A stretch of 50,041 nt of DNA from Faecalicatena fissicatena (GTDB taxonomy: Bacteria; Bacillota; Clostridia; Lachnospirales; Lachnospiraceae): contig LDAQ01000059.1 in the NCBI GenBank assembly GCA_001028025.1, positions 1 through 50,041 on the forward strand. The letters run 5' to 3'. Below, in pieces: positions 16,041-24,860 of this stretch; position 1 is the first letter of the stretch, and each line of letters starts with the position of its first letter. Made by a program: the position numbers and the translations under genes. The notes below the pieces were generated by a model that saw nothing but the letters and a program-made list of their open reading frames with translations, had not been told where the DNA came from and searched no databases.

Positions 16041-16085
16041 GGAAAAAGAACGGATTGCAGGGAATCGGCAATCCGTTCTTTTTCC
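16041..16085 (-). terminator. glyA terminator
   Basis: A perfect 18-bp stem (arms 16041-16058 and 16068-16085, 9-nt loop) just after the glyA stop, with A-run/T-run ends (GGAAAAAGAACGG... / ...CGTTCTTTTTCC). It is an intrinsic terminator that could work in both directions. Confidence 0.8.
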
Positions 16086-16098
16086 CAATTTGTCTGTA

Positions 16099-17334
16099 TT
16101 AGATGAGCGGGTATTTTTTGGTGAGTTCTGCTACCATTGCCTGGGCTTTTTCTACGTTTGACTCGTCGGCTATTACCATTGCTATGATTTCGGCTATTTT
16201 TACCATGTCTTCTTCTACCATTCCTCTGGTGGTGACTGCGGGGGTTCCGAGTCTTACTCCGCTTGTTACGAATGGGGAGCGGGGGTCGTTCGGGATGGTG
16301 TTTTTGTTGCAGGTTACATGAGCGTCATCGAGGCGTTTTTCGAGCTCTTTGCCGCTGATGTTGTTTTCGGTCAGGTCTACGAGCATGAGGTGGTTGTCGG
16401 TTGCTCCGGAAACGATTTTAACGCCTTTTTCCTGGAGAGCCTGGCATAATGCTTTGGCATTTTTGACTACCTGTTCCTGGTATGTTTTGAACTCCGGCTG
16501 CAGGGCTTCTTTGAAGCAGACTGCTTTGGCTGCGATGACGTGCATCAGCGGGCCGCCCTGGATTCCCGGGAAGATTGCCTTGTTGAAGTTGAACTTCTCA
16601 TTCATCTCTTTGCTGCACAGGATCATGCCGCCTCTTGGACCGCGCAGGGTCTTGTGTGTTGTGGTGGTTGTTACATGTGCATATGGAATCGGGCTTGGAT
16701 GGATTCCTGCTGCCACTAAGCCGGCAATATGAGCCATATCTACCATCAGGTATGCTCCTACTTCGTCTGCGATCTCACGGAATCTCTTGAAGTCTATGGT
16801 TCTTGCATAGGCACTTGCACCTGCTATGATTAATTTCGGTTTGTTCTCTTTTGCGATTTCGAGTACTTTATCGTAATCAATTACGCCGTCGTCATTTACG
16901 CCGTAAGCCGAGAAATCAAAATATTTTCCTGACATATTAACCGGTGAACCATGAGTCAGATGTCCGCCGTGATCCAGATTCATTCCCATCACTTTATCGC
17001 CTGGCTCCACCATGGCAAACATAGCTGCCATATTAGCCTGTGCGCCTGAATGAGGCTGTACATTAGTATATTCACACTGGAACAGCTCTTTCGCGCGTTC
17101 TCTTGCCAGATCTTCAACTACATCCACGCACTGGCATCCGCCATAATATCTCTTTCCCGGATATCCTTCAGCATATTTATTCGTCAGGGGACTTCCCATA
17201 GCTGCCATAACAGCCTTGCTCACCCAATTTTCAGAAGCGATCAGCTCAATATGTGAATCCTGTCTGTCCATCTCCGCCTGAATCGCTTCCGCAATCTCCA
17301 AATCTTCATTCTTGATTTCCTCGAAATCGTACAT
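16099..17334 (-). CDS. glyA: Serine hydroxymethyltransferase
   Basis: A 411-residue PLP enzyme: serine + tetrahydrofolate <-> glycine + methylene-tetrahydrofolate. Family marks: HIELIASENWVSKAV, NKYAEGYPGKRYYGG, VDMAHIAGLVAAG, and the PLP lysine in VTTTTTHKTLRGPRGG. Length is normal. The ATG at 17334 is used because GGAGGAG sits about 8 bp upstream; a longer in-frame version has no site. It is monocistronic with its own promoter and terminator. Confidence 0.97.
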   Translation of the reverse strand: MYDFEEIKNEDLEIAEAIQAEMDRQDSHIELIASENWVSKAVMAAMGSPLTNKYAEGYPGKRYYGGCQCVDVVEDLARERAKELFQCEYTNVQPHSGAQANMAAMFAMVEPGDKVMGMNLDHGGHLTHGSPVNMSGKYFDFSAYGVNDDGVIDYDKVLEIAKENKPKLIIAGASAYARTIDFKRFREIADEVGAYLMVDMAHIAGLVAAGIHPSPIPYAHVTTTTTHKTLRGPRGGMILCSKEMNEKFNFNKAIFPGIQGGPLMHVIAAKAVCFKEALQPEFKTYQEQVVKNAKALCQALQEKGVKIVSGATDNHLMLVDLTENNISGKELEKRLDDAHVTCNKNTIPNDPRSPFVTSGVRLGTPAVTTRGMVEEDMVKIAEIIAMVIADESNVEKAQAMVAELTKKYPLI

Positions 17335-17408
17335 AGTTCTTCTCCTCCATAAATCTTTAAGCATTCCCGGGGCGGTTTAATTATTATCCCCGTAAGTCCA
17401 TTGGGGAC

Positions 17409-17417
17409 ATTATAGCA
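17409..17417 (-). promoter_or_regulatory. glyA promoter, extended -10
   Basis: On the - strand TGC-TATAAT gives an extended -10 element about 75 bp before the glyA start. No clear -35 hexamer is seen, which is usual for extended -10 promoters. No riboswitch was recognised in the leader. Confidence 0.6.
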
Positions 17418-17588
17418 TAAACAAGAATGGAAAGTCTACACATTATTGCCAGCTAAACTGTTCAACTGCCGCAAAATAAAGGCCCATCCCACAGCATACA
17501 CAAAGAAAAAATCAGTAAGTACACATCCGCCGCACCTCGTCCAGGGTCCCACCAGGAATATGCCCTGCTCTCCCGCCCGGATGCACCA

Positions 17589-17880
17589 GCTGATGACAAG
17601 GCGGGTCCGGTGCCTGACGGGGCAATGTCTGCTGGTGAAAAGTCCATAAAGCAAGCTCTAGAAGCAGTTGAAGAAAACGGAAGGAAAATGAAGGACAGTA
17701 TTTGCCTTACCAGGCAAATTCTGATGCCGCCTGCGTTTCAAAATCATCAAGATTTTGGACCAAATGCGGCATGTACCTTCATTTTCCTTCCGTTTTCTTC
17801 TACTGCTTCTTAGCGAAGTGTCAGGACATTTCACCAGCAGACATTGCCCCGTCAGGCACCGGACCCGCCTTGTCATCAGC
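17589..17880. repeat. Long inverted repeat with internal hairpins (structured element 1)
   Basis: This fills most of the 574-bp gap between glyA and polC. The outer arms are a perfect 52-bp inverted repeat (17589-17640 / 17829-17880). After an asymmetric 18-19-nt interruption comes a second 35-bp arm pair with one mismatch (17660-17694 / 17776-17810). The apex holds hairpin A (ATTTGCCT-TACC-AGGCAAAT, 17700-17719) and hairpin B (ATGCCGC / GCGGCAT base, internal loop, then CAAAATC-ATCAA-GATTTTG at 17739-17757). No transposase-like frame or convincing gene lies inside. The element at 49922-50041 has the same layout. It could be a MITE-like element, a structured RNA, or a REP-type repeat. The rest of the gap (17418-17588) shows no gene. 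Confidence 0.85.
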
Positions 17881-17908
17881 GTCCCCCCGCCCGCAGCACA
17901 TACTCCCT

Positions 17909-20900
17909 CTACCCAAAATCAAAGAGAGAAAGCTGATTGCTCTGCGGCAGATCTCCAAACAGCCCCAGATCCGCCATAAAGTCGATAACCGTCTTACTGA
18001 CCTTCGTACGCTGGCGAAAATCATCCAGAGACAGGTACGGCCCGTCTTTGGCGGCCTCTTCCACTGCCTCGGCGGCCTTCTCGCCCATTCCTTCGATACT
18101 GGAGAGCGGCGGCATCAGTTTTCCATCTATGATCTGGAACTTTGTCGCTTTTGCTGTATAGATATCCAGCGGCAGGAATTCATAGCCTCTTGCGTACATT
18201 TCCTGTACGATTTTCATATCCTTTACAACATCCTGCTCCTTATTGCTGAGAGAATCCGCCCTGCGCTTGTAGTCCTTTATATAATAATTCAGCTTGTCTT
18301 TACCCTGGCACATAATTTCATAAGAAAATGCGTTGGCGCGGATGCCGAAATAAGCGCCGTAATATGCCAGCGGATAATTGATCTTACAGTACGCGATCCG
18401 GTATGCCATCATAACGTACGCAGCCGCATGGGCCTTCGGGAACATGTAGCTGATCTGCTTACAGGACCAGATGTACCAGTCCGGCACGTCTTTTTCCTTC
18501 ATCGCCTCTTCCCATTCAGGTTTCAGCCCTTTTCCTTTACGTACGCTCTCCATGATGGTAAAGGACAGTGCACTGTCCACCCCCTGATTGATCAGATAGA
18601 TCATGATATCATCACGTGTACAGATACAGGTAGAAATCGTTGCTTTACCTGATTTTACCAGCTCCTGTGCATTGCCCAGCCACACATTGGTTCCATGTGA
18701 CAGACCGGATATACGGATCAGGTCGGAAAGTGACTGCGGTTTTGCATCCTGTACCATCTGAATAACAAAATCCGTTCCGAATTCAGGAATTCCCAGGCAG
18801 CCCAGATTGCAGCCGTCAATATCCTCCGGTTTGATCCCCAACGCACTCGTATCGTGGAACAGAGACAGCACCTTTTTATCGTCCAGAGGTATCTCCGTGG
18901 CGATAAACGGATTCTCATCATTGTACTCATTGTCCATGGCATCCGACGTAATATATTCTTCCAGCGTACGGATCATGGTCGGATCATCATGACCGAGAAT
19001 ATCCAGTTTCAAAAGGTTATGGTCAATGGAATGATAGTCAAAATGTGTTGTTATGATATCCGTCGTCATATCATTCGCAGGATGCTGCACCGGGGTAAAT
19101 TCATTGATACTGTGTCCGTGCGGCAGTACAACAATACCGCCGGGATGCTGGCCCGTACTTCTGCGGATTCCCGTACAGCCCACCGTAATTCTGTCAATCT
19201 CGCATTTGCGCTTTCTGTGGCCGCGCTCCTCATAGTAATTCCTTACATAGCCGAATGCGGTCTTATCTGCAAGTGTGCCGATGGTTCCGGCCTTGAAAGT
19301 ATGCCCCTCTCCGAAGAGAACTTCTGTATACTTATGTGCCTTTGCCTGATAGTCACCGGAGAAGTTCAGGTCAATATCAGGTTCTTTATCTCCCTTGAAT
19401 CCGAGGAATGTCTCGAAGGGGATATCAAATCCGGCCTTAACCAGTGTTTCCCCGCAGTTGGGACATACCTTATCCGGCATATCGAATCCGCAGCCGCCGG
19501 CAAATGCTTTTACTTCCGGTGAATCAAACTCATTGTAATGGCATTTTTCACAGTAGTAATGCGGGCTCAGAGGATTTACCTCCGTAATACCAGACATGGT
19601 GGCAACGAACGAAGAACCAACCGAACCACGGGAACCTACCAGGTATCCATCGTCATTTGATTTCCAAACCAGCTTCTGGGCAATGATATACATAACTGAG
19701 TATCCGTTGGATATGATGGAGTTCAGCTCCTTCTCCAGACGGGTAGATACCGGTTCTGGCAGATCTTCCCCATAGATCTCATGGGCTTTATTATAGCAGA
19801 TATCTCTCAGATCCTGCTCTGAATTTGCGATAACCGGGGGACACTTATTCGGGTTAATAGGCGATATCTTCTCAACCATATCACAGATCTTGTTCGTATT
19901 TTCTATAACAATCTCTCTGGCCTTCGCGGAGCCAAGGTATTCAAACTCCTCCAGCATCTCCTCTGTTGTCCTGAGATATAAAGGAGGCTGTTCATCCGCA
20001 TCGCTGAAACCCTTGCCCGCCATGATAATCCGACGGTACACCTCATCTTCCGGATCCAGAAAATGCACATCGCAGGTGCCTACAACTGGCTTTTTGAACT
20101 TTTCTCCCAGCTCCACAATCTTTCGGTTAATCTCCTCCAGATCTTCTTTGGTATTAATATCCGGGTACTTATCGCTGACCATCATAAAACGGTTGTTGCC
20201 AAGAGGCTGGATTTCGTAGTAATCGTAAAAGTCAGCCAGTCTTGCGATGGATTCCGCAGACTTATTATTCAAAATGGCCTGATAAAGCTCTCCTGCTTCA
20301 CATGCACTTCCTACAATCAGCCCTTCCCGGTATTCGTTCAGCACACTTTTGGGAATCCTGGGTCTTCTGGCGTAATAGGTCAGATGGGACTGGGTTATCA
20401 GCTGATAAAGATTATATCTGCCGATGTCGTTTTTAATCAGTATGATGATATGATAAGTGGGCAGCTTGCGGATAGCATTCGGATTCATATCTCCAAACCG
20501 GTTCATTTCTTTTAAGGTGGTAATGTTTTGTTCTTTCAGCATCTGGACAAACTTCACGAATATCTCAGATGTAGCGGCCGCATCATCCACCGCCCGGTGA
20601 TGATTTTCAAGGGAAATCCCCAGTGCTTTTGCCACCACATTCAGCTTGTACTTGGATAATGTGGGCAGGAGCACTCTTGCCATCGCCACCGTATCCACAT
20701 AAACAAAATGTGGTTCTATATCCTGATACCGGCAGTTCTGCTCAATGAATCCCACGTCAAATCCCGCATTATGCGCCACAAGCACGCCGTCTTTGGCAAA
20801 TTCGAGAAACTGGGGCAGTATCGTCTCTATATCCGGATACCCCATGACCATTTCATCTGTAATGCTTGTCAGCTGTGTGATCTGAAACGGAATTGGTCTT

Positions 20901-22405
20901 TTGGGATTGACAAAGGTACTGAAACGGTCCACGATCTCTCCGTTTACAACCTTAACCGCACCAATCTCAATAATCTTATCTTTGATGGCGCTAAAGCCCG
21001 TCGTCTCCAGGTCAAATACGATATATGTATCGTCCAGCCGCTCATCCCCGGCGTTTACGGCAATCTCCGTCAGGTCATCCACGACATAACCTTCCACACC
21101 ATAAATGACTTTAAACGGGTCATCTTTATCCAGTGTCTCGATAAAATGGTTGGCATCCGGGAAAGACTGCACAATTCCGTGGTCTGTAATCGCAACTGCA
21201 GGATGGCCCCAGTCATGGGCCCGCTTAACAATATCCTTTACCTCAGATACCCCGTCCATATCACTCATCTTTGTATGGCAGTGGAGCTCCACTCTTTTAG
21301 CCGGGCTCAGGTCCTTCCTTGTAACGGTAAAGTCGCCGCTTTTCTTGATTCCGGTCACCGAACCGATGGTCAGCTCTCCGTCAAACTTGTCAATGGTTGT
21401 GACCCCCTTGATTTTAACGAAAACTCCCTTTTTCAGATCCCCCAGCAGTTCCGGCAGCTGCTCATTCCTGGTGAACATCTTTACCGTAATTGTATCGGTA
21501 AAGTCCGTCACGGCAAACATCAGGATTGTCTTATCATTTCTGATTTCCCTGGTGTCAAAATTGATGATCTTGCCGTGGACGGTGATCTCTCCCATCTCGC
21601 TGACCACCTGTTCCAGGGTAATAGGTTCATCGTCGAAGTTCCGGCCGTAGATCAGACTTGGATCATCCCCCTGTTTGAGCGGTCTGTTGTAGTCCTTTTT
21701 CCTGAATTCTTTCTTTTTGAAATCACCATTCTTTGCGGACTCTCCGTTTTTCTCCTGTGATACGTCCTTTTTCCCGCCGCCATCTTCGGCAGCTTCTTCG
21801 CCTCTCTGCTTTGCCCGCCGTTCAAAAATCGCATTGATCTCCTGTTGGATCCTCTGTTCCTCATACTGGCGGTCGTGACCTTCTTCCGCCTCTCGGTATG
21901 TAACCCGGATGTCGGCTTTGATATGGAATCTCTGTTCATAAATCTCATGGAGCAGTTCCACTATATACTCCTGTTTTCCTTCGGAAACAATTGTATTGAG
22001 CATCTCCAGATACAGAATATCCCCGCCTTCAAAACGCATCTTTGCCTGTTCGAACATGCTTGCCGCCAGCACGCTGTGCTGCTTCAGTTCCTGCACAATG
22101 CTTTCACGGTATTCCATCATGAGCGTCCTTGCCGTATACTGCTCGGACAATGAATACTGTTCTTCCAGCCGGATGGATATCTTCGTATATCCGAACAGCT
22201 GCTCTTTGATTTTTTGTTCCATCTGCCATATATGCTTTTTCTGAATCAAATGCCTGCTTAAAATATGGACACGCAGAAAGTCCCGTTTTGAGTTTGTCGT
22301 GATCTTTTGGACCTCCACGTCTCCAAAAAGCATCTGTATATCTTCTTCCACTTTTAATGTCGGAAAAACATCAAAAAAAATCTTTTCGCTTCCTACCTTT
22401 TCCAA
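17909..22405 (-). CDS. polC: DNA polymerase III alpha subunit, PolC type
   Basis: A 1498-residue replicative polymerase with built-in proofreading. Order: N-terminal domain, a charged linker (about 190-245), OB-fold (about 255-345), PHP part (RVELHCHTKMSDMDGV, about 370), DnaQ-like exonuclease (VFDLETTG about 460, HNAGFDVGF, HHRAVDDA), PHP remainder, palm with GSRGSVGSSF (about 927), zinc-like CEKC and CPNC pairs (about 950-990), catalytic PDIDLNFSGDYQ, fingers and helix-hairpin-helix region. All motifs are intact. The start is TTG at 22405 with AGGAG 8 bp upstream; it overlaps the end of ispG by 13 bp, implying coupling. Firmicute hallmark gene. Confidence 0.97.
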   Translation of the reverse strand: MEKVGSEKIFFDVFPTLKVEEDIQMLFGDVEVQKITTNSKRDFLRVHILSRHLIQKKHIWQMEQKIKEQLFGYTKISIRLEEQYSLSEQYTARTLMMEYRESIVQELKQHSVLAASMFEQAKMRFEGGDILYLEMLNTIVSEGKQEYIVELLHEIYEQRFHIKADIRVTYREAEEGHDRQYEEQRIQQEINAIFERRAKQRGEEAAEDGGGKKDVSQEKNGESAKNGDFKKKEFRKKDYNRPLKQGDDPSLIYGRNFDDEPITLEQVVSEMGEITVHGKIINFDTREIRNDKTILMFAVTDFTDTITVKMFTRNEQLPELLGDLKKGVFVKIKGVTTIDKFDGELTIGSVTGIKKSGDFTVTRKDLSPAKRVELHCHTKMSDMDGVSEVKDIVKRAHDWGHPAVAITDHGIVQSFPDANHFIETLDKDDPFKVIYGVEGYVVDDLTEIAVNAGDERLDDTYIVFDLETTGFSAIKDKIIEIGAVKVVNGEIVDRFSTFVNPKRPIPFQITQLTSITDEMVMGYPDIETILPQFLEFAKDGVLVAHNAGFDVGFIEQNCRYQDIEPHFVYVDTVAMARVLLPTLSKYKLNVVAKALGISLENHHRAVDDAAATSEIFVKFVQMLKEQNITTLKEMNRFGDMNPNAIRKLPTYHIIILIKNDIGRYNLYQLITQSHLTYYARRPRIPKSVLNEYREGLIVGSACEAGELYQAILNNKSAESIARLADFYDYYEIQPLGNNRFMMVSDKYPDINTKEDLEEINRKIVELGEKFKKPVVGTCDVHFLDPEDEVYRRIIMAGKGFSDADEQPPLYLRTTEEMLEEFEYLGSAKAREIVIENTNKICDMVEKISPINPNKCPPVIANSEQDLRDICYNKAHEIYGEDLPEPVSTRLEKELNSIISNGYSVMYIIAQKLVWKSNDDGYLVGSRGSVGSSFVATMSGITEVNPLSPHYYCEKCHYNEFDSPEVKAFAGGCGFDMPDKVCPNCGETLVKAGFDIPFETFLGFKGDKEPDIDLNFSGDYQAKAHKYTEVLFGEGHTFKAGTIGTLADKTAFGYVRNYYEERGHRKRKCEIDRITVGCTGIRRSTGQHPGGIVVLPHGHSINEFTPVQHPANDMTTDIITTHFDYHSIDHNLLKLDILGHDDPTMIRTLEEYITSDAMDNEYNDENPFIATEIPLDDKKVLSLFHDTSALGIKPEDIDGCNLGCLGIPEFGTDFVIQMVQDAKPQSLSDLIRISGLSHGTNVWLGNAQELVKSGKATISTCICTRDDIMIYLINQGVDSALSFTIMESVRKGKGLKPEWEEAMKEKDVPDWYIWSCKQISYMFPKAHAAAYVMMAYRIAYCKINYPLAYYGAYFGIRANAFSYEIMCQGKDKLNYYIKDYKRRADSLSNKEQDVVKDMKIVQEMYARGYEFLPLDIYTAKATKFQIIDGKLMPPLSSIEGMGEKAAEAVEEAAKDGPYLSLDDFRQRTKVSKTVIDFMADLGLFGDLPQSNQLSLFDFG

Positions 22406-23454
22406 TTTAACAACTCCTGTCGCAAGGTTTCCAGAAGTTCCTCTTCTTTCACCTTCTTCACGATTTCACCCTTCCTGATCAGAAGGCCTTCTCCAATTCC
22501 GCCTGCAATACCGATATCTGCTTCCTTTGCCTCACCCGGGCCGTTTACAACGCACCCCATGACAGCCACCTTAATATCCAGAGGTATATCAGCGACCATA
22601 TTCTCCACCTGATTTGCAAGGCCAATCAGATCAATCTGTGTCCGCCCGCAGGTCGGACAGGATACAACTTCAATTCCGCCTCTGCGAAGCCCCAGTGTTT
22701 TCAATATCAGCTTTGCTGTTTTGATTTCTTCCAGCGGATCTCCTGTAAGGGAGACACGGATTGTATTGCCGATCCCCTCGTGCAGAATGATTCCAAGACC
22801 CACAGAAGACTTTACATTTCCCGCATATACGGTTCCCGCCTCTGTAATACCCACGTGGAGCGGATACGGACATCTGGATGCGATCAGTTCGTGTGCCTTA
22901 ACACACATCATAACATCAGAAGATTTGATACTGACCACCAGATTATCGTATCCCATCTCCTCGATCATCCTAACCTTATCCAGTGCACTCTCTACGATTC
23001 CCTCTGCAGTCACACCGCCGTACTTCTCCAGCAGCGGTTTCTCCAGAGAACCACTGTTGACGCCTACACGGATGGGGACCAGATATTCCTTTGCCTTCTC
23101 CACAACGGCCTGCAGGCGCTCCCTGCTCCCAATATTGCCGGGGTTGATCCGGATCTTATCCGCGCCATTTTCAATTGCAGCAATTGCCAGTCTGTAATCA
23201 AAATGAATATCTGCGACTAATGGAATATGGATCTGTCTCTTAATTTCTTTCAGAGCATAAGCAGCATCCATGGCAGGCACCGCACAGCGTATGATCTCAC
23301 AGCCTGCCGCTTCCAGCCTTAGTATCTGGGCCACTGTTGCCTCCACGTCCTCGGTCTTTGTATTCGTCATGGACTGGATTGCAACAGAATGTCCGCCGCC
23401 AATGAGCACATCTCCAATTCTGACTTCCCTTGTCTTTTCTCTTAACATATCCAT
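22393..23454 (-). CDS. ispG: 4-hydroxy-3-methylbut-2-enyl diphosphate synthase (GcpE)
   Basis: A 353-residue [4Fe-4S] enzyme of the MEP isoprenoid pathway, converting methylerythritol cyclodiphosphate to HMBPP. Family marks: IGGGHSVAIQSMTNTKTEDV at the N-terminus, a TIM barrel (VADIHFDYRLAI, KIRINPGNIG), and cluster ligands SCPTCGRT and GCVVNGPGEAKEADIG. AAAGGA precedes the ATG at 23454. It is upstream of, and overlaps, polC; this ispG-polC order is common in clostridia. Confidence 0.96.
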   Translation of the reverse strand: MDMLREKTREVRIGDVLIGGGHSVAIQSMTNTKTEDVEATVAQILRLEAAGCEIIRCAVPAMDAAYALKEIKRQIHIPLVADIHFDYRLAIAAIENGADKIRINPGNIGSRERLQAVVEKAKEYLVPIRVGVNSGSLEKPLLEKYGGVTAEGIVESALDKVRMIEEMGYDNLVVSIKSSDVMMCVKAHELIASRCPYPLHVGITEAGTVYAGNVKSSVGLGIILHEGIGNTIRVSLTGDPLEEIKTAKLILKTLGLRRGGIEVVSCPTCGRTQIDLIGLANQVENMVADIPLDIKVAVMGCVVNGPGEAKEADIGIAGGIGEGLLIRKGEIVKKVKEEELLETLRQELLNWKR

Positions 23455-23575
23455 ACTTTAAACATCCTTTCTCTATGCACATTCCCCTGGCATCTGCGTC
23501 TGCAGTGACGTCTGCACTGCCGCTTTCATCCGATGGCTCAGTGCCGCCTTAATAAAAGCTCTGCCTGATCGTAGA

Positions 23576-23601
23576 AAAACAGGGAGTGCCTTCCCTGTTT
23601 T
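23576..23601 (-). terminator. Terminator of the small membrane protein gene
   Basis: A perfect 10-bp stem AAAACAGGGA / TCCCTGTTTT just after the stop at 23606, followed on the - strand by a T-rich TTTTTCT. The remaining 120 bp up to ispG contain a GCAGTG / CACTGC hairpin (about 23502-23520) and no gene. Confidence 0.75.
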
Positions 23602-23605
23602 CCTG

Positions 23606-24064
23606 TCACTTTTTATCAAATATCATCTGATCTCCGTATTCTCTGTCTGTCAGCGTCAGTGTGCTCTTTTCAATGCTGTAATCATAGGTACCTTCCAGAG
23701 TATTTACTGCTGAATTCAGGCCTTCTGCGGTCACGGCTCCATCTGACTCATCTGCTGCCTTCTGTATCGCCTCATCATCTGCACGCAGTGTGAAAGTTTT
23801 GGTGTCTTTGTCGATACTGTATTTCATCTCTACGGATACGCCTTCACCCTCAAATTCTTCCGGCCATTCGAGCACAGCTGCTCCATTGCCCCTGATCGTT
23901 ATGACCAGGCTGCTGTCCTCATGGCTCCACTTACCTTCTACCGGGTTAGCAGTAAAAAGCTTTATCACGAAAAAGGCTGCTATGATGATGATCAGCACGG
24001 TTGTCACAGCCATTACAGCCCTCCAGATCTGGTTTCTTTTTTCTTCGTTATTCTTTGCAATCAT
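23606..24064 (-). CDS. Small membrane-anchored protein of unknown function
   Basis: A 152-residue protein: short charged N-terminus, one TM helix (AVMAVTTVLIIIIAAFFVIKLF, about 16-37, quoted in part as a hydrophobic run), then an extracellular beta-rich domain of about 110 residues beginning NPVEGKWSHEDSSLVITI. The G-x-W pattern and alternating strands resemble DUF5640/lipocalin-like domains of gut Firmicutes. The start at 24064 is chosen because a near-perfect promoter lies inside the longer frame. No enzymatic motif. Probably a single-pass surface protein; function unknown. Confidence 0.75.
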   Translation of the reverse strand: MIAKNNEEKRNQIWRAVMAVTTVLIIIIAAFFVIKLFTANPVEGKWSHEDSSLVITIRGNGAAVLEWPEEFEGEGVSVEMKYSIDKDTKTFTLRADDEAIQKAADESDGAVTAEGLNSAVNTLEGTYDYSIEKSTLTLTDREYGDQMIFDKK

Positions 24065-24095
24065 CCATATACTTCCCTTCTTTTTCCTCTCTTTC

Positions 24096-24124
24096 ATTAT
24101 ACGAATTTTCACTGTCTGTGTCAA
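24096..24124 (-). promoter_or_regulatory. Consensus sigma-70/SigA promoter
   Basis: On the - strand TTGACA (24119-24124) and TATAAT (24096-24101) are separated by exactly 17 bp, a full consensus promoter about 32 bp before the start of the small membrane protein gene. Confidence 0.85.
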
Positions 24125-24228
24125 CGGGTATCCCTCCCGCGCCAATAAGTGTTACTGTTCGCCGACAAACCAGTAAATAGTAATCAATTCGTGTCATATC
24201 GGCACTTTTATATTTCTTATGTTGATTT

Positions 24229-24256
24229 TTGACACAATTTGTCTATAAATTGTAAC
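24229..24256 (+). promoter_or_regulatory. xre promoter with overlapping palindrome
   Basis: TTGACA (24229-24234) is followed after 16 bp by TGTAAC (weak -10). A perfect 7-bp inverted repeat ACAATTT-N6-AAATTGT (24234-24253) fills the spacer. A repressor site here would block transcription, consistent with autoregulation of the Xre protein downstream. Confidence 0.6.
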
Positions 24257-24294
24257 AAGCTGGTAAAATATACCATATTCTGGGAGGTGCCATA

Positions 24295-24642
24295 ATGAAA
24301 TTTGCATCTACATTGAAAAGGCTGAGGGAACAAAATCATATCACACAGAGGGAGCTGGCTGATTATCTGAAAGTGACGCGCTCAACCATAGCAGGTTATG
24401 AGACAAAGGGCAAACAGCCGGACTATGAACGACTGCTGCGTATCGCCGCATACTTCGGCGTCTCTGTCGATTATCTGCTCACAGGCTCCAATTCAGGAAC
24501 CATAACAATCAGCAGCGCCTCTCCAGAGAGAGGTCGTGAAATCCTGATCTCTTATCTCCAGCTTTCGCCAGAATCAAAGCAGAAACTGGAAGAATACCTA
24601 CATCTGCTGAAACTGAAAGAGCGAAACGAGGGAAAGGAATGA
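24295..24642 (+). CDS. Xre-family transcriptional regulator
   Basis: A 115-residue repressor-like protein: N-terminal HTH_3 (LKRLREQNHITQRELADYLK, then VTRSTIAGYETKGKQPDYER, LAAYFG-type end VSVDYLLTGSN) and a C-terminal helical segment (about 80-115) suited to dimerization. GGGAGG precedes the ATG. Divergent from the small membrane protein gene, which it may also control across the shared 230-bp region. It resembles SinR/phage repressor types. Confidence 0.88.
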   Translation: MKFASTLKRLREQNHITQRELADYLKVTRSTIAGYETKGKQPDYERLLRIAAYFGVSVDYLLTGSNSGTITISSASPERGREILISYLQLSPESKQKLEEYLHLLKLKERNEGKE

Positions 24643-24663
24643 ATAGATACTGGATCCTCAAAG

Positions 24664-24701
24664 CCTTTCTGCATGTAGACTGAATCCCTCATGCAGGAAG
24701 G
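24664..24701 (+). terminator. Hairpin after xre
   Basis: A 12-bp stem with one G-U pair (CCTTTCTGCATG / CATGCAGGAAGG, 14-nt loop) begins 22 bp after the xre stop. There is no T-run, so it may be only a stabilising structure ahead of the stronger nested terminator. Confidence 0.4.
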
Positions 24702-24731
24702 TCTGCCTATGGGATCACTGATCCTAAACCA

Positions 24732-24805
24732 AACCGGAAGCCAAAATGTGTGTTTTGAACAGGAACTTTTCCTGTTTTCATACATATTTTGGCTTCCGGT
24801 TTTTT
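24732..24805. terminator. Nested-hairpin bidirectional terminator
   Basis: A perfect 16-bp outer stem (24732-24747 / 24786-24801, AACCGGAAGCCAAAAT) encloses a perfect 8-bp inner hairpin (AACAGGAA-CTT-TTCCTGTT, 24758-24776) and is followed by TTTTTT. It separates the convergent xre and hisC genes. Confidence 0.75.
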
Positions 24806-24860
24806 ATCTGGATTTAACTCCAAAATTCCCCGATTATCATATATGACAATCAGGTCCTGA

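Noticed and set aside
17335..17440. Glycine or other riboswitch before glyA
   Set aside because: The leader is about 70 nt with only a 4-bp G/C stem; no riboswitch core was recognised.
17589..17880. Insertion sequence
   Set aside because: Too short and no transposase frame; kept as a structured or MITE-like repeat only.
17702..18652. Long + strand open frame of 316 codons antisense to polC and running into the inverted repeat
   Set aside because: It lies opposite intact polC coding sequence, has no ribosome binding site, and its translation shows no recognisable domain.
20708..21760. 350-codon + strand frame antisense to the middle of polC
   Set aside because: A shadow of polC codon usage; no start signal or domain.
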